DNA from: Chloroflexota bacterium
GTDB lineage: Bacteria > Chloroflexota > Anaerolineae > Anaerolineales > Villigracilaceae
Direction of reading: 5' to 3'
Length of the DNA: 64,000 bases
NCBI GenBank assembly: GCA_029782225.1
Contig: JAKOVF010000206.1
Location: 35,835-99,834 of the forward strand
Shown here: one piece after another, positions 53,766-61,361 of the stretch
Layout of the letters: every line of letters starts with the position of its first letter
Position numbering within the stretch: position 1 is the stretch's first letter
Translations under genes and position numbers: made by a program
The notes under the pieces: model-generated
The model's input: only the letters and a program-made list of their open reading frames with translations
Told to the model about the DNA's origin: nothing
Databases searched by the model: none

Positions 53766-56700
53766 TTACTTTTTGGTGAAGATAAAGGTACCGCCTTGAT
53801 CAGTGGAGACAGTGAGGAAACCATTCAACGCCTCGCTGTGAACTTCCACCCACTGACTGCCATTCCTTTGCCTTACGGCGAACTCTCCGCTCTGGGGCAG
53901 CTCGAACTGTATCAGGATACTGGCATCCTTGGGCAATGGTTTGACCAGCTTTCCGTCCTTGGTGATGTTGATCGTGAAGCCACTGACGAAGGATTCCGCG
54001 TTGGGCAGCTTGCCCGGTAGGGATGTAGACTCCAGGCCTTCGACCGAGGCGTCATAGCCGCAAAGGTGGTTGAAGATGATGTTGGCGCCCAGGGTCTGGA
54101 CTGAGAAGGCTTTGGGTTCGGTGCAGGCGACGGTGAAGTTGGAGCCACCTGTGACGGGGATGGTGAGATCGGCAGTGTCACTGACAGCACTACGCTTGAG
54201 GGCGACATGGACCGTGAAGGTGGTGGGAGTGGCAGCATTGCCATGAGCATCGGTGGCGGAGCAGGTGACAGTGGTATTGCCCAGAGGGAACATACTGCCG
54301 GAAGCGAGGAAGCAGGAGGCCAGGCCGCCGCCATCGACAATGTCGGAAGTGGCAGGTACCATGTAGTTGACATGAGCGCCATGGTTGTTGGGAGTTTCGA
54401 TGAACAGGTCGCCGTGGGCACCGATGATAGGAGCGGTGGTGTCCTGAATGGTGACGCTGAAGCTATCGGTGGTGGTATTCTCGGCTGAGTCGGTGGCGGA
54501 GCAGGTGACAGCGGTGGTGGTGATGGGGAAGATGGAGCCGGAGGGAGGAGTGCAGGAGACGAGGAGCGAGCCGTCGACCAGGTCGAAAGCGGAGGCAGTG
54601 AAGCTGACCACGTTTCCAGCAGCACTGACTGCTTCCTGCGTGATGTCGGCCGGCAGTGTCAGAACCGGCGCTGTTGTATCCCCAACAGTGATGGTGAAGG
54701 AATCGCTGCCGGTATTGCTGTGCGCGTCAACGGCTGTGCAGTTGACAGTCGTGGTACCGAGGGCGAAGGTTGCGCCAGAGGCAGGCGTGCAGGTTACAGG
54801 TAGCGATCCGTCGACAGCATCCGAGGCGCTGGTGATGAAGCTGACTACTGCGCCGGCAGGACCGGTGGCTTCAGTCGAGATATTAGCAGGGATGGTGATA
54901 GTCGGAGCCGTTGTATCCTGAACAGTAACAGAGAATGAAGCGCTGCCGGTGTTATTGTGCGTGTCAGCGGCAGAGCACGTGACCGGAGTGGTACCCAGCG
55001 CAAACGTCGAGCCGGATGCAGGCGTGCAGATGACCGGGCGTATTCCATCAACGATATCGGAAGCGGTCGCGGCGAAGTTGACCACATTTCCCGATGAACT
55101 GGATGCCTCCTGTGTGATATTGGCAGGCACAGTAACCACAGGAGCCGTTGTGTCTCGGACCATAACTGTGAACGAGCCATTTGTTGTCAGATTGCCTGAG
55201 TCTCTTACTGTGCAGTTGACAGTAGTAGTACCGAGAGCGAAGGTCGTGCCGGAGGCCGGGACACAACTGGGTGTTGGATCTGGATTATCCTCCGCATCAG
55301 TTGCGGTGACGCCAAATGACACAATCGCGCCCGCCGAACTTGTGGCTTCTGCAGTTACCGGGCTCGCTGGTAAATTGAGAGTTGGGGGCGTATTCGGTGA
55401 TCTCACCGTTATATTCTGAGTCTGTGAAGCGGCATTGAAGTTGGATGTGGCCGCACCGCTAGCCTGTACTACACATGTTCCTACACCATTGGTGCTAAAT
55501 GTTGGTGATGTAGCCGTGCCGGTATGAAAACAGGGTCCACTGACCCGGGTGTAGGTAAGCATGCCATTTTGCGTGTTGGTCGTGCTGGCGCTGACGCTGA
55601 AGTTTTGTCCCGCAAACGGTGATGGAGCGACGCCAAAAGTGATGATCGGAGTCGCTCTATTGATCACAAAATTGCCCGCGTTCGCGTTGTTGAGTGAGTT
55701 GTAAGTGTTTGTATCGACTGGAGCCAGATCTGCAGTAATTGTGTACGTGCCAGCATTGACCGGGCGGTTGGTGCTGTTGTTATAGCGGATGTCACTCACC
55801 GTTCCAGGCACTGAGCCAACCACATTCGCTGTCTGCTGAGCACCGTTATAAACAACAGGCGAATTCGTCACAGTTACGGCAGGGACGACCCTTCTGTTGT
55901 AGCATGCACCAGGCGCTCCCGGACCGCCATCATTGCCAGTACAGCTCGTGGGAGTGGCTTGGATCGTGACGGTTGTGTCGTTATCCACCTCAATGCCATA
56001 TCTCTGGTTGTTATTAAACGTACCGCCAATGATGATCATGTCGCTGTTGTTATTTCCATTCCCCGCAACTCCAGACCCTGCATTGTTATTATCATTATTA
56101 CCGTTGCTGCCAACCTCGGTCCCGTTGCCACTGGCATCGACATTGTTCAGAGTGATGACATCATAGCTGCCAGCCGAAATACCATTTCCATCATTTCCAG
56201 TAGCTGCGACGTTATTCAAAGTGATGATATCAGCGTTTAGCGTCGCGCCATTGTAATTCGTATTGCCGTTGCCTCTCGATTCCTGGAATGTGGTATCTGA
56301 AATGGTGATGGATGCATTATTTCCGTCAGTGTTGACCGAAACGCCTCGCGACTGGTTCGCTGTGTTGCCATCGAAGCTGCTGTCCTGAATAGTAATATCC
56401 CCATTATTGGAATCCAGCACAGCAGCAAAGGAATTGTTGGTCTGGTTTACAACATCCACATTATCCAGTGCGATATTTCCATTGCTGGTGTAGATGGTTA
56501 ATGCGTCACTGCCTGCCCCATTGAAGACAAAGTTCTGAAGTGTAAGATTGCCGGCCCAGTCGTTTCCATTGCCTGTGCCCCCAATCGTGATCGTGTGGGT
56601 ACCGAAATCGGTTGGATTAGTGGGATCGATCACCGGAGTGTTCCTATCCCCATTCCATCCGCCGATCAATGTGAGGTCGTAGAGCCTTAGGGTATTGAAG

Positions 56701-57242
56701 TCCCCACCGAGACTACCGCCTGCATCCGTTAAAGTCAGTGACTGGTTGACAGTACTTGTGAAGTAAATGATGCCATCTTCGTTATAGTCATTCGTGGAGT
56801 TACGCATGGCAGTCAACATGTCGCTAATTGCATTGGGGCCTGTGAAGCTTCTGCAGGATGCATTGTTTAGAGCAGCGCCGACCGGGCACCATAACGGATC
56901 CTCAGCTTGCACAATTTCCAGGGCATCTGCCGCAGCCAGAGGAATCACGTCTCCCTGCTGATCTACGACCACCAAATCCGTATTTTCGGGTAATTGCGCT
57001 AAAATATCCTGCACTGACTCCTCAGCCGGCGTCGCGCCAACTTCTTCCGGAGCAGGTGTCGCATCCACGGGCGCCTCAGTGGCCGCGACTGGCGGTTCGG
57101 TTGGCGTTTCCGCCGTTTCCACGACTGGAATGTCAGTGGGTGTGCCTTCATCCGCGAACACTGTGCCAGCATTTGCCAGACTCAGGCACAGCATCAAAAT
57201 CAAAAATACAATTGAGAACGTAAAGTGAGCAGTTTTCTTCAT
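53766..57242 (-). CDS. Large secreted beta-helix/MBG/HYR surface protein, 1158 residues
   Basis: The order is a signal peptide (1-31), a Thr/Pro/Ala/Glu linker, a conserved Cys module (DPLWCPVGAALNNASCRSFT), an Asn-rich parallel beta-helix (about 150-440), an MBG-like domain (VVYNGAQQTANVVG to NAGNFVINRATP), an Ig-like region, five tandem HYR domains of about 78 residues (roughly 625-1030; each with CTPASGSTFALGTT-type sequence and a DTTAP boundary) and the C-terminal module shared with the downstream paralogue (LPKDASILIQFELP, NGSQWVEVHSE, GTFIFTKK). Such modular beta proteins act in adhesion or sheath structure. No sortase or anchor signal is visible; the shared C-terminal module may mediate attachment. 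It has a near-consensus promoter with an operator-like palindrome. Confidence 0.87.
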   Translation of the reverse strand: MKKTAHFTFSIVFLILMLCLSLANAGTVFADEGTPTDIPVVETAETPTEPPVAATEAPVDATPAPEEVGATPAEESVQDILAQLPENTDLVVVDQQGDVIPLAAADALEIVQAEDPLWCPVGAALNNASCRSFTGPNAISDMLTAMRNSTNDYNEDGIIYFTSTVNQSLTLTDAGGSLGGDFNTLRLYDLTLIGGWNGDRNTPVIDPTNPTDFGTHTITIGGTGNGNDWAGNLTLQNFVFNGAGSDALTIYTSNGNIALDNVDVVNQTNNSFAAVLDSNNGDITIQDSSFDGNTANQSRGVSVNTDGNNASITISDTTFQESRGNGNTNYNGATLNADIITLNNVAATGNDGNGISAGSYDVITLNNVDASGNGTEVGSNGNNDNNNAGSGVAGNGNNNSDMIIIGGTFNNNQRYGIEVDNDTTVTIQATPTSCTGNDGGPGAPGACYNRRVVPAVTVTNSPVVYNGAQQTANVVGSVPGTVSDIRYNNSTNRPVNAGTYTITADLAPVDTNTYNSLNNANAGNFVINRATPIITFGVAPSPFAGQNFSVSASTTNTQNGMLTYTRVSGPCFHTGTATSPTFSTNGVGTCVVQASGAATSNFNAASQTQNITVRSPNTPPTLNLPASPVTAEATSSAGAIVSFGVTATDAEDNPDPTPSCVPASGTTFALGTTTVNCTVRDSGNLTTNGSFTVMVRDTTAPVVTVPANITQEASSSSGNVVNFAATASDIVDGIRPVICTPASGSTFALGTTPVTCSAADTHNNTGSASFSVTVQDTTAPTITIPANISTEATGPAGAVVSFITSASDAVDGSLPVTCTPASGATFALGTTTVNCTAVDAHSNTGSDSFTITVGDTTAPVLTLPADITQEAVSAAGNVVSFTASAFDLVDGSLLVSCTPPSGSIFPITTTAVTCSATDSAENTTTDSFSVTIQDTTAPIIGAHGDLFIETPNNHGAHVNYMVPATSDIVDGGGLASCFLASGSMFPLGNTTVTCSATDAHGNAATPTTFTVHVALKRSAVSDTADLTIPVTGGSNFTVACTEPKAFSVQTLGANIIFNHLCGYDASVEGLESTSLPGKLPNAESFVSGFTINITKDGKLVKPLPKDASILIQFELPQSGEFAVRQRNGSQWVEVHSEALNGFLTVSTDQGGTFIFTKK
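54190..55390. repeat. Tandem HYR-encoding repeats of about 235 bases
   Basis: Five consecutive units within the 1158-residue protein gene, each encoding one HYR domain and ending in a DTTAP-coding boundary. They are clearly diverged in DNA, so the expansion is not very recent. Confidence 0.6.
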
Positions 57243-57298
57243 GGTAGCCCTCCCGACTTTGCAGCGATGAAATGAAACCTTGCGTTATTGACAGGCTT

Positions 57299-57316
57299 CC
57301 TTACATGATTGTAAGG
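57299..57316. promoter_or_regulatory. Operator-like palindrome
   Basis: CCTTACATGATTGTAAGG, a 7-bp perfect stem around TGAT, starting about one base after the predicted transcription start of the 1158-residue protein gene. It shares the CCTTWCATRATTGWAARG consensus with the sites at 53550-53587. Confidence 0.55.
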
Positions 57317-57323
57317 TTACTAT

Positions 57324-57352
57324 ATTATAGATAGGCTATTTCCACTTGACAA
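57324..57352 (-). promoter_or_regulatory. Promoter of the 1158-residue surface protein gene
   Basis: On the minus strand TTGTCA (complement of 57347-57352), a 17-base spacer and a consensus TATAAT (complement of 57324-57329). Confidence 0.6.
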
Positions 57353-57404
57353 TGTTTACATGGTAATAAAAACATTTCAATTTTCTGCAGGACTGCGCAT
57401 AGCA

Positions 57405-57421
57405 AGTCTCAGACTGAGACT
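57405..57421. promoter_or_regulatory. 17-base palindrome upstream of pncC
   Basis: AGTCTCAG-A-CTGAGACT, perfect 8-base arms around one base, 30 bases before the pncC start codon. It may be an operator or a leader element. Confidence 0.35.
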
Positions 57422-57451
57422 GAGCTGGACCGCATTGCTCTTTGGAGGAGA

Positions 57452-57937
57452 ATGGATTCAAAAACATTGGAACTGCGCCTTGCAGAACTGCTGACAAACC
57501 AGCAGTTCCGTCTGGTCACAGCCGAATCATGCACCGGCGGCCTCGTGGCGGATCGGCTCACGAATATTCCGGGTTCTTCCAGCTACTTCATCGGCGGCGT
57601 TGTGGCCTATGCCTATGAGGCCAAAGTGGCGTTGCTGGGTGTTTCGTGGGATACGCTCAACACAAAAGGCGCAGTGTCAAAAGAAACTGTCCTTGAAATG
57701 GCGCGCGGAGTCCGCAAAGTTCTGGATGGAGAGCTCGCGGTCAGCGTCAGTGGAATCGCAGGCCCCGGCGGAGGCACGCCTGAAAAGCCAGTGGGCACAA
57801 CCTGGATCGGGCTGGTCACTCCTACTGGCGAATGGACGCGGCGGTTCATCTGGGATGGTGATCGAGCCAGGAACAAAGCCTTATCCGCAGATGCTGCTCT
57901 ACAAATTGTGATCGATTATCTCGAGGGAAAGTTATGA
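57452..57937 (+). CDS. pncC: Nicotinamide-nucleotide amidohydrolase (CinA C-terminal)
   Basis: 161 residues, the stand-alone CinA C-terminal/PncC domain. Landmarks are VTAESCTGGLVADRLTNIPGSS with the catalytic Ser-containing ESCTGG, YAYEAKVALLGV, the GAVSKETVLEMARGV segment and SGIAGPGGGTPEKPVGTTWIG. It deamidates nicotinamide mononucleotide in NAD recycling. A GGAGGAGA site precedes the ATG. Its stop overlaps the next start by ATGA, forming a two-gene operon with the nucleoside phosphorylase-like gene, which fits a nucleotide salvage theme. Confidence 0.94.
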   Translation: MDSKTLELRLAELLTNQQFRLVTAESCTGGLVADRLTNIPGSSSYFIGGVVAYAYEAKVALLGVSWDTLNTKGAVSKETVLEMARGVRKVLDGELAVSVSGIAGPGGGTPEKPVGTTWIGLVTPTGEWTRRFIWDGDRARNKALSADAALQIVIDYLEGKL

Positions 57938-58614
57938 AGATGAAGGTAGCCGTCATTATTTCTGCGAATGCTGAATGGCGGGCTGTCAAGGAGGTTTTTC
58001 CCCATCTCGAAATTGTTGAATCCGTTTATGGTGAAGGTGCGCGCCTAAAGCTCAACCGGTGGGATTTGATGCTCTATCATGGTGGATGGGGAAAGATCGC
58101 GTCTGCTGGCGTGATGCAGTATGTGATTGACCATGAACGGCCCGATCTCGTCGTCAATCTTGGTACATGCGGAGGCTTTGAAGGCAGGGTTGATCGGGGT
58201 GACGTTGTGCTCGTGGAGCGGACCCTTGTCTATGACATCGTTGAACTGATGGGCGCCTTCGACATCCAGGCCGATTACGCCTCATCCCTGGATTTGAGCT
58301 GGCTCCCGGAACCCTATCCTCATCCCGTCCGACGGGGACTTATCGCCTCGGCAGACAGCGACCTTCCGCCCGAAAAGATCCCATTTCTAAAATCACTCGG
58401 CGCCATTGCCGGCGACTGGGAATCGGCGGCATTGGCATGGGTGGCTCAGAGAAACGGCAAGCGAATTCTCGTTCTGCGGGGGGTGAGTGACCTGGTAAAT
58501 GAAGAAGATGGAGAAGCGTACAATAACCTGGAATTGTTTCACGAGCGGACGCGGGACATCATGCGCAAGCTATTCGAGCAGCTCCCAGACTGGCTCGATG
58601 CAATCAAGCAATAG
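57934..58614 (+). CDS. Nucleoside phosphorylase/MTA-SAH nucleosidase-like protein
   Basis: 226 residues of the PNP/UDP superfamily. Landmarks are an N-terminal VAVIISANAEWRAVKE strand-helix, LMLYHGGWGKIASAGVMQYV, LVVNLGTCGGFEGRVDRGDVV (phosphate/ribose loop) and the C-terminal AGDWESAALAWVAQRNGK and VLRGVSDL, in which the Glu and Asp correspond to active-site residues. It cleaves or phosphorolyses the N-glycosidic bond of a purine nucleoside or methylthioadenosine-type substrate; exact specificity is open. Translationally coupled to pncC. Confidence 0.87.
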   Translation: MKMKVAVIISANAEWRAVKEVFPHLEIVESVYGEGARLKLNRWDLMLYHGGWGKIASAGVMQYVIDHERPDLVVNLGTCGGFEGRVDRGDVVLVERTLVYDIVELMGAFDIQADYASSLDLSWLPEPYPHPVRRGLIASADSDLPPEKIPFLKSLGAIAGDWESAALAWVAQRNGKRILVLRGVSDLVNEEDGEAYNNLELFHERTRDIMRKLFEQLPDWLDAIKQ

Positions 58615-58625
58615 CAGTAATGAGT

Positions 58626-58651
58626 GAGGCCGCCTTCGATGAAGCGGCCTC
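58626..58651. terminator. Hairpin between convergent genes
   Basis: GAGGCCGC/GCGGCCTC with a 10-base loop, between the phosphorylase-like and serpin genes. The T runs are weak on both sides. Confidence 0.5.
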
Positions 58652-58656
58652 TGCAT

Positions 58657-59937
58657 TTACTGAGCCGGGTTGATGACACGCCCCATAAACAGGATTTGTC
58701 CGGTGGCTGTATCGCGAATGATGAAGATGAACGGGCGATCAATGGTCAGGTTGACATCCAGCTTGCGGGCAGCAGTGGCCTCCATAATAACGGCGGTCGC
58801 CGCCGCAGCTTCCGTACCTTTCTCGTCAACAGCTACAAAGGCCTTGTGGATCACATTACTGATGAAGAGGTCTTTCTTGCCGGTCATGCCGGAAAAATCT
58901 GCCAGGTCGGGATGAAAGGCATCTGGCATTCCCATTCCTGTAAGCGCATCAGATAGGCTGAAGTCCTTTGTAAACGTGAATTTAGGGAGCCCCAACGGCA
59001 CGCCGGCCGGCTGCATCTGCTGGATCATGGCATTAAATGCATCCACGCTGAACGCAGACTCAAACTCCGCAAAGCGGCCGGCATCCGGAACGATGATATC
59101 CATCGCCGCGGAGTCACCTGCATAGGCCAGTTCTACTGCCTGATAACCATTTCCCTGCATATAAGGGATGCCATACAGTTCCTGGTTCATCATCTTTGCA
59201 GTCACATCCGAGCCATCCAGCAGGTGGAATGGAGCATCAGCAGTGGCTTTGGGATCGAACTGATTGAACCAGTCTGCCTTGAAATAGATGGCATTGACCA
59301 GCACCATGCGCGTGTCAGGTCCAACAGAGCCATCCGGCAGCAAATCGTTGATCTTATCCTCGGTCTGTTGGCTGACCCAGTTGTTGATCTCTTTCCGGGT
59401 GGGCTCAAATTGCTTCACAAAATCTGCAAGTTGGATTCCCGCGCCATAGTTGACCGCGATGGTATCGAGATAGTCCTGGATGAAATGATAACTTTGCTCC
59501 GCCCAGATGGCGTTTGCGATGTTTAGTTTCATCGGCTGTTGATTTGGGTCCGCGCTGCTTTTGCCCCGCTGGGCAAGGTCGAGATCCAACTTGTTGAAGG
59601 CCGTATGAGTTGCAGCTTGACCCTGGTCAAAGTGAAGCACACTCGCCATCTGCGATTCGGTTTCGCCACGGGCGCCGGCGTAGATCATTGCCAGAGCGAG
59701 GGAAATGCTATACGGAGACAGGATTAGGTTCCCGTCCCCGGAACGAAGCGATTGGTACATATCCAGGGCGAAGGCATTGTTCCCGTCCACGAGCGTCTGA
59801 ACCTCGCTTTGCGAAACGTTGGGATTTGTCGCGCGCTGCTTGTCTGAGTGCGCGACGAGGGACGCAGAGGGCTGCGAACAACTGGAAACAAGTATGACAA
59901 TCAGCGCAGCGAAAAGGGCAAATCTGGTGGGCTTCAT
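58657..59937 (-). CDS. Serpin-family protease inhibitor, lipoprotein
   Basis: 426 residues. The N-terminus is a lipoprotein signal (FAALIVILVSSCSQP, lipobox cysteine near residue 20), so the inhibitor should sit on the outer face of the membrane. The serpin fold runs from NAFALDMYQSLRSGDGNLIL through VNAIYFKADWFNQFDPK to DRPFIFIIRDTATGQILFMGRV. The hinge is inhibitory in type: EKGTEAAAATAV, small residues at P12-P9. Counting from P17 puts P1/P1' at about Thr-Ala in MEATAAR, which would suit elastase- or subtilisin-like proteases. It has an AGGAAGGAG site and follows a GNAT gene on the same strand. Confidence 0.93.
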   Translation of the reverse strand: MKPTRFALFAALIVILVSSCSQPSASLVAHSDKQRATNPNVSQSEVQTLVDGNNAFALDMYQSLRSGDGNLILSPYSISLALAMIYAGARGETESQMASVLHFDQGQAATHTAFNKLDLDLAQRGKSSADPNQQPMKLNIANAIWAEQSYHFIQDYLDTIAVNYGAGIQLADFVKQFEPTRKEINNWVSQQTEDKINDLLPDGSVGPDTRMVLVNAIYFKADWFNQFDPKATADAPFHLLDGSDVTAKMMNQELYGIPYMQGNGYQAVELAYAGDSAAMDIIVPDAGRFAEFESAFSVDAFNAMIQQMQPAGVPLGLPKFTFTKDFSLSDALTGMGMPDAFHPDLADFSGMTGKKDLFISNVIHKAFVAVDEKGTEAAAATAVIMEATAARKLDVNLTIDRPFIFIIRDTATGQILFMGRVINPAQ

Positions 59938-59982
59938 AATCGCTCCTTCCTGTCGAGGACGATGGTCTCCGTATTTAGTTCC

Positions 59983-60468
59983 CTACAAGTGTAATTCCAT
60001 GGAGACTTCAGCATGGTCTTCGTTGTAACAGGGAATCTCCTGAAAGCCGAGCCGGTGATAGAAGGCAATGGCCCGTACCTGCAATGGACTGGTCTGTAAG
60101 CGAATTCTTCTGTACCCCTTTTGGTGGGCAAAATCACGCAGTTGACAGAATAGCGCATAACCAATGCCTTGACCGTGGAATTCGGGCAGGAGCCACATAC
60201 GTTTCAGTTCCGCTGTTTCAAGAGCCAGCCGACGTATCGCGCTTGTACCGATCAGCCGATCCCTGTCAAAGGCGGCAAGGAATTGACCGCCATTCTCAAG
60301 GTAACTGGCCCGAATGTCATCCATGTCGGCAAACTCGCCGGATGCCTCAAAATGCTGGACGCTGTCTTCGAGCGTACCATTCCAGCCGAAGATGCCATAG
60401 GCTACTGTCAGGATCATGCGCCGCGCCTCGAAACTTTCATGCTGCTGAATGGGTCGGATCTTGATCAT
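59983..60468 (-). CDS. GNAT-family N-acetyltransferase
   Basis: 161 residues covering one GNAT domain. The acetyl-CoA-binding motif is LKRMWLLPEFHGQGIGYALFCQL (R/QxxGxG/A form), and the C-terminal strand-helix reads LQTSPLQVRAIAFYHRLGFQEI, with the usual N/S...YxxxGF pattern. The acceptor is unknown. It is upstream of the serpin on the same strand with a 45-base gap and may be cotranscribed; no functional link is evident. Confidence 0.9.
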   Translation of the reverse strand: MIKIRPIQQHESFEARRMILTVAYGIFGWNGTLEDSVQHFEASGEFADMDDIRASYLENGGQFLAAFDRDRLIGTSAIRRLALETAELKRMWLLPEFHGQGIGYALFCQLRDFAHQKGYRRIRLQTSPLQVRAIAFYHRLGFQEIPCYNEDHAEVSMELHL

Positions 60469-60606
60469 AAGCCTTGCATGGACACGGAATGGACCAAGTG
60501 TAACATGCAGGAAACCAGGTCGTTAGTCATGTTGCAAAGATGCATCGACCGGGAAAAGAATCCTGGTGAGTCCATTTCCCCCAATAAATTACAAATGGAG
60601 TTTCCT

Positions 60607-61110
60607 ATGAAAATCAGTACACTTGAAGACCTTCTTACGGACGAATTGAAAGATATTTACAGTGCGGAAAATCAGCTCATCAAGACCCTGCCCAAGATGG
60701 CAAAGGCTGCAGAATCCAGCGATCTGCGCAATGCGTTCGAGAAGCATCTCGAGCAAACGCGCACTCATGCCCAGCGCATCGAGCAAATCTGCAGCGATCT
60801 TGATGTGCGGCCCGGCGGCAAGAAGTGCATGGGTATGGAAGGACTGGTGGAGGAAGGCAAGGAAGTCCTTCAGGAAGATATGGAAAAAGAGCCCAGGCAG
60901 GCAGCGTTGATCGGCGCTGCCCAACGCGTCGAGCACTATGAGATTGCGGCGTACGGCACGGCCATGGCTCATGCCAAGCAGCTTGGTTATATGAAGGTCG
61001 TTGACCTGCTTGGAAAGACGCTGGAGGAGGAGAAGCTGGCGGACGAACTGCTCACGACCATTGCAGAGAACCGTGTCAACGTCAAAGCAGCGATGGGCAC
61101 GGCAGCATAA
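60607..61110 (+). CDS. DUF892 (YciF-like) ferritin-like protein
   Basis: 167 residues from the ATG at 60607 with a GGAG site; the long open frame upstream overlaps the GNAT gene and is not coding. The DUF892 four-helix bundle is clear: TLEDLLTDELKDIYSAENQL, LPKMAKAAESSDLRNAFEKH, ETRTHAQRIEQI-like and VEHYEIAAYGTAMAHAK with conserved Glu/His that could bind a di-metal centre. YciE/YciF-type proteins are stress-associated and of uncertain biochemistry. The next genes (HdeD fragment, SDR) fit a stress-protein neighbourhood. Confidence 0.9.
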   Translation: MKISTLEDLLTDELKDIYSAENQLIKTLPKMAKAAESSDLRNAFEKHLEQTRTHAQRIEQICSDLDVRPGGKKCMGMEGLVEEGKEVLQEDMEKEPRQAALIGAAQRVEHYEIAAYGTAMAHAKQLGYMKVVDLLGKTLEEEKLADELLTTIAENRVNVKAAMGTAA

Positions 61111-61130
61111 AGGAAGCCGGGCACTCCTTT

Positions 61131-61319
61131 GTGCTGGTCATTATGTTTGGCGCCTATGCCATCGTTGATGGTGCCATTGCCGTTGACACAGGTTTGACCC
61201 GCGCAAAGGACGCATCGCGCGGTTGGGTTTTTCTCCTGGATGGTCTCGTCAGTATCGGCCCCGGGCTTTGGCTCAAAGGTCAGCACATCCGAAGAAGTCC
61301 AGAGGTGCGTCTCCTATAA
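61131..61319 (+). pseudogene. Fragment of an HdeD/DUF308-type membrane protein
   Basis: A 62-codon reading frame (LVIMFGAYAIVDGAIAVDTG...GWVFLLDGLVSIGPGLW) matches two consecutive helices of HdeD-family acid-resistance membrane proteins, which normally have six. It begins at a GTG with no good ribosome binding site and ends in a basic tail, so it is most likely a gene remnant rather than a functional small protein. Confidence 0.5.
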
Positions 61320-61361
61320 CTCGATCATGAGCGGAGATCGAACCTTTACCGGGTAATCCAT

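Noticed and set aside
54190..55390. Regularly spaced repeats that might be a CRISPR array
   Set aside because: Period of about 235 bases, coding throughout and diverged; these encode HYR domains. No Cas genes nearby.
60169..60606. Upstream extension of the DUF892 frame
   Set aside because: It overlaps the GNAT gene in antisense and is not DUF892-like; the ATG at 60607 has a ribosome binding site and the domain starts there.
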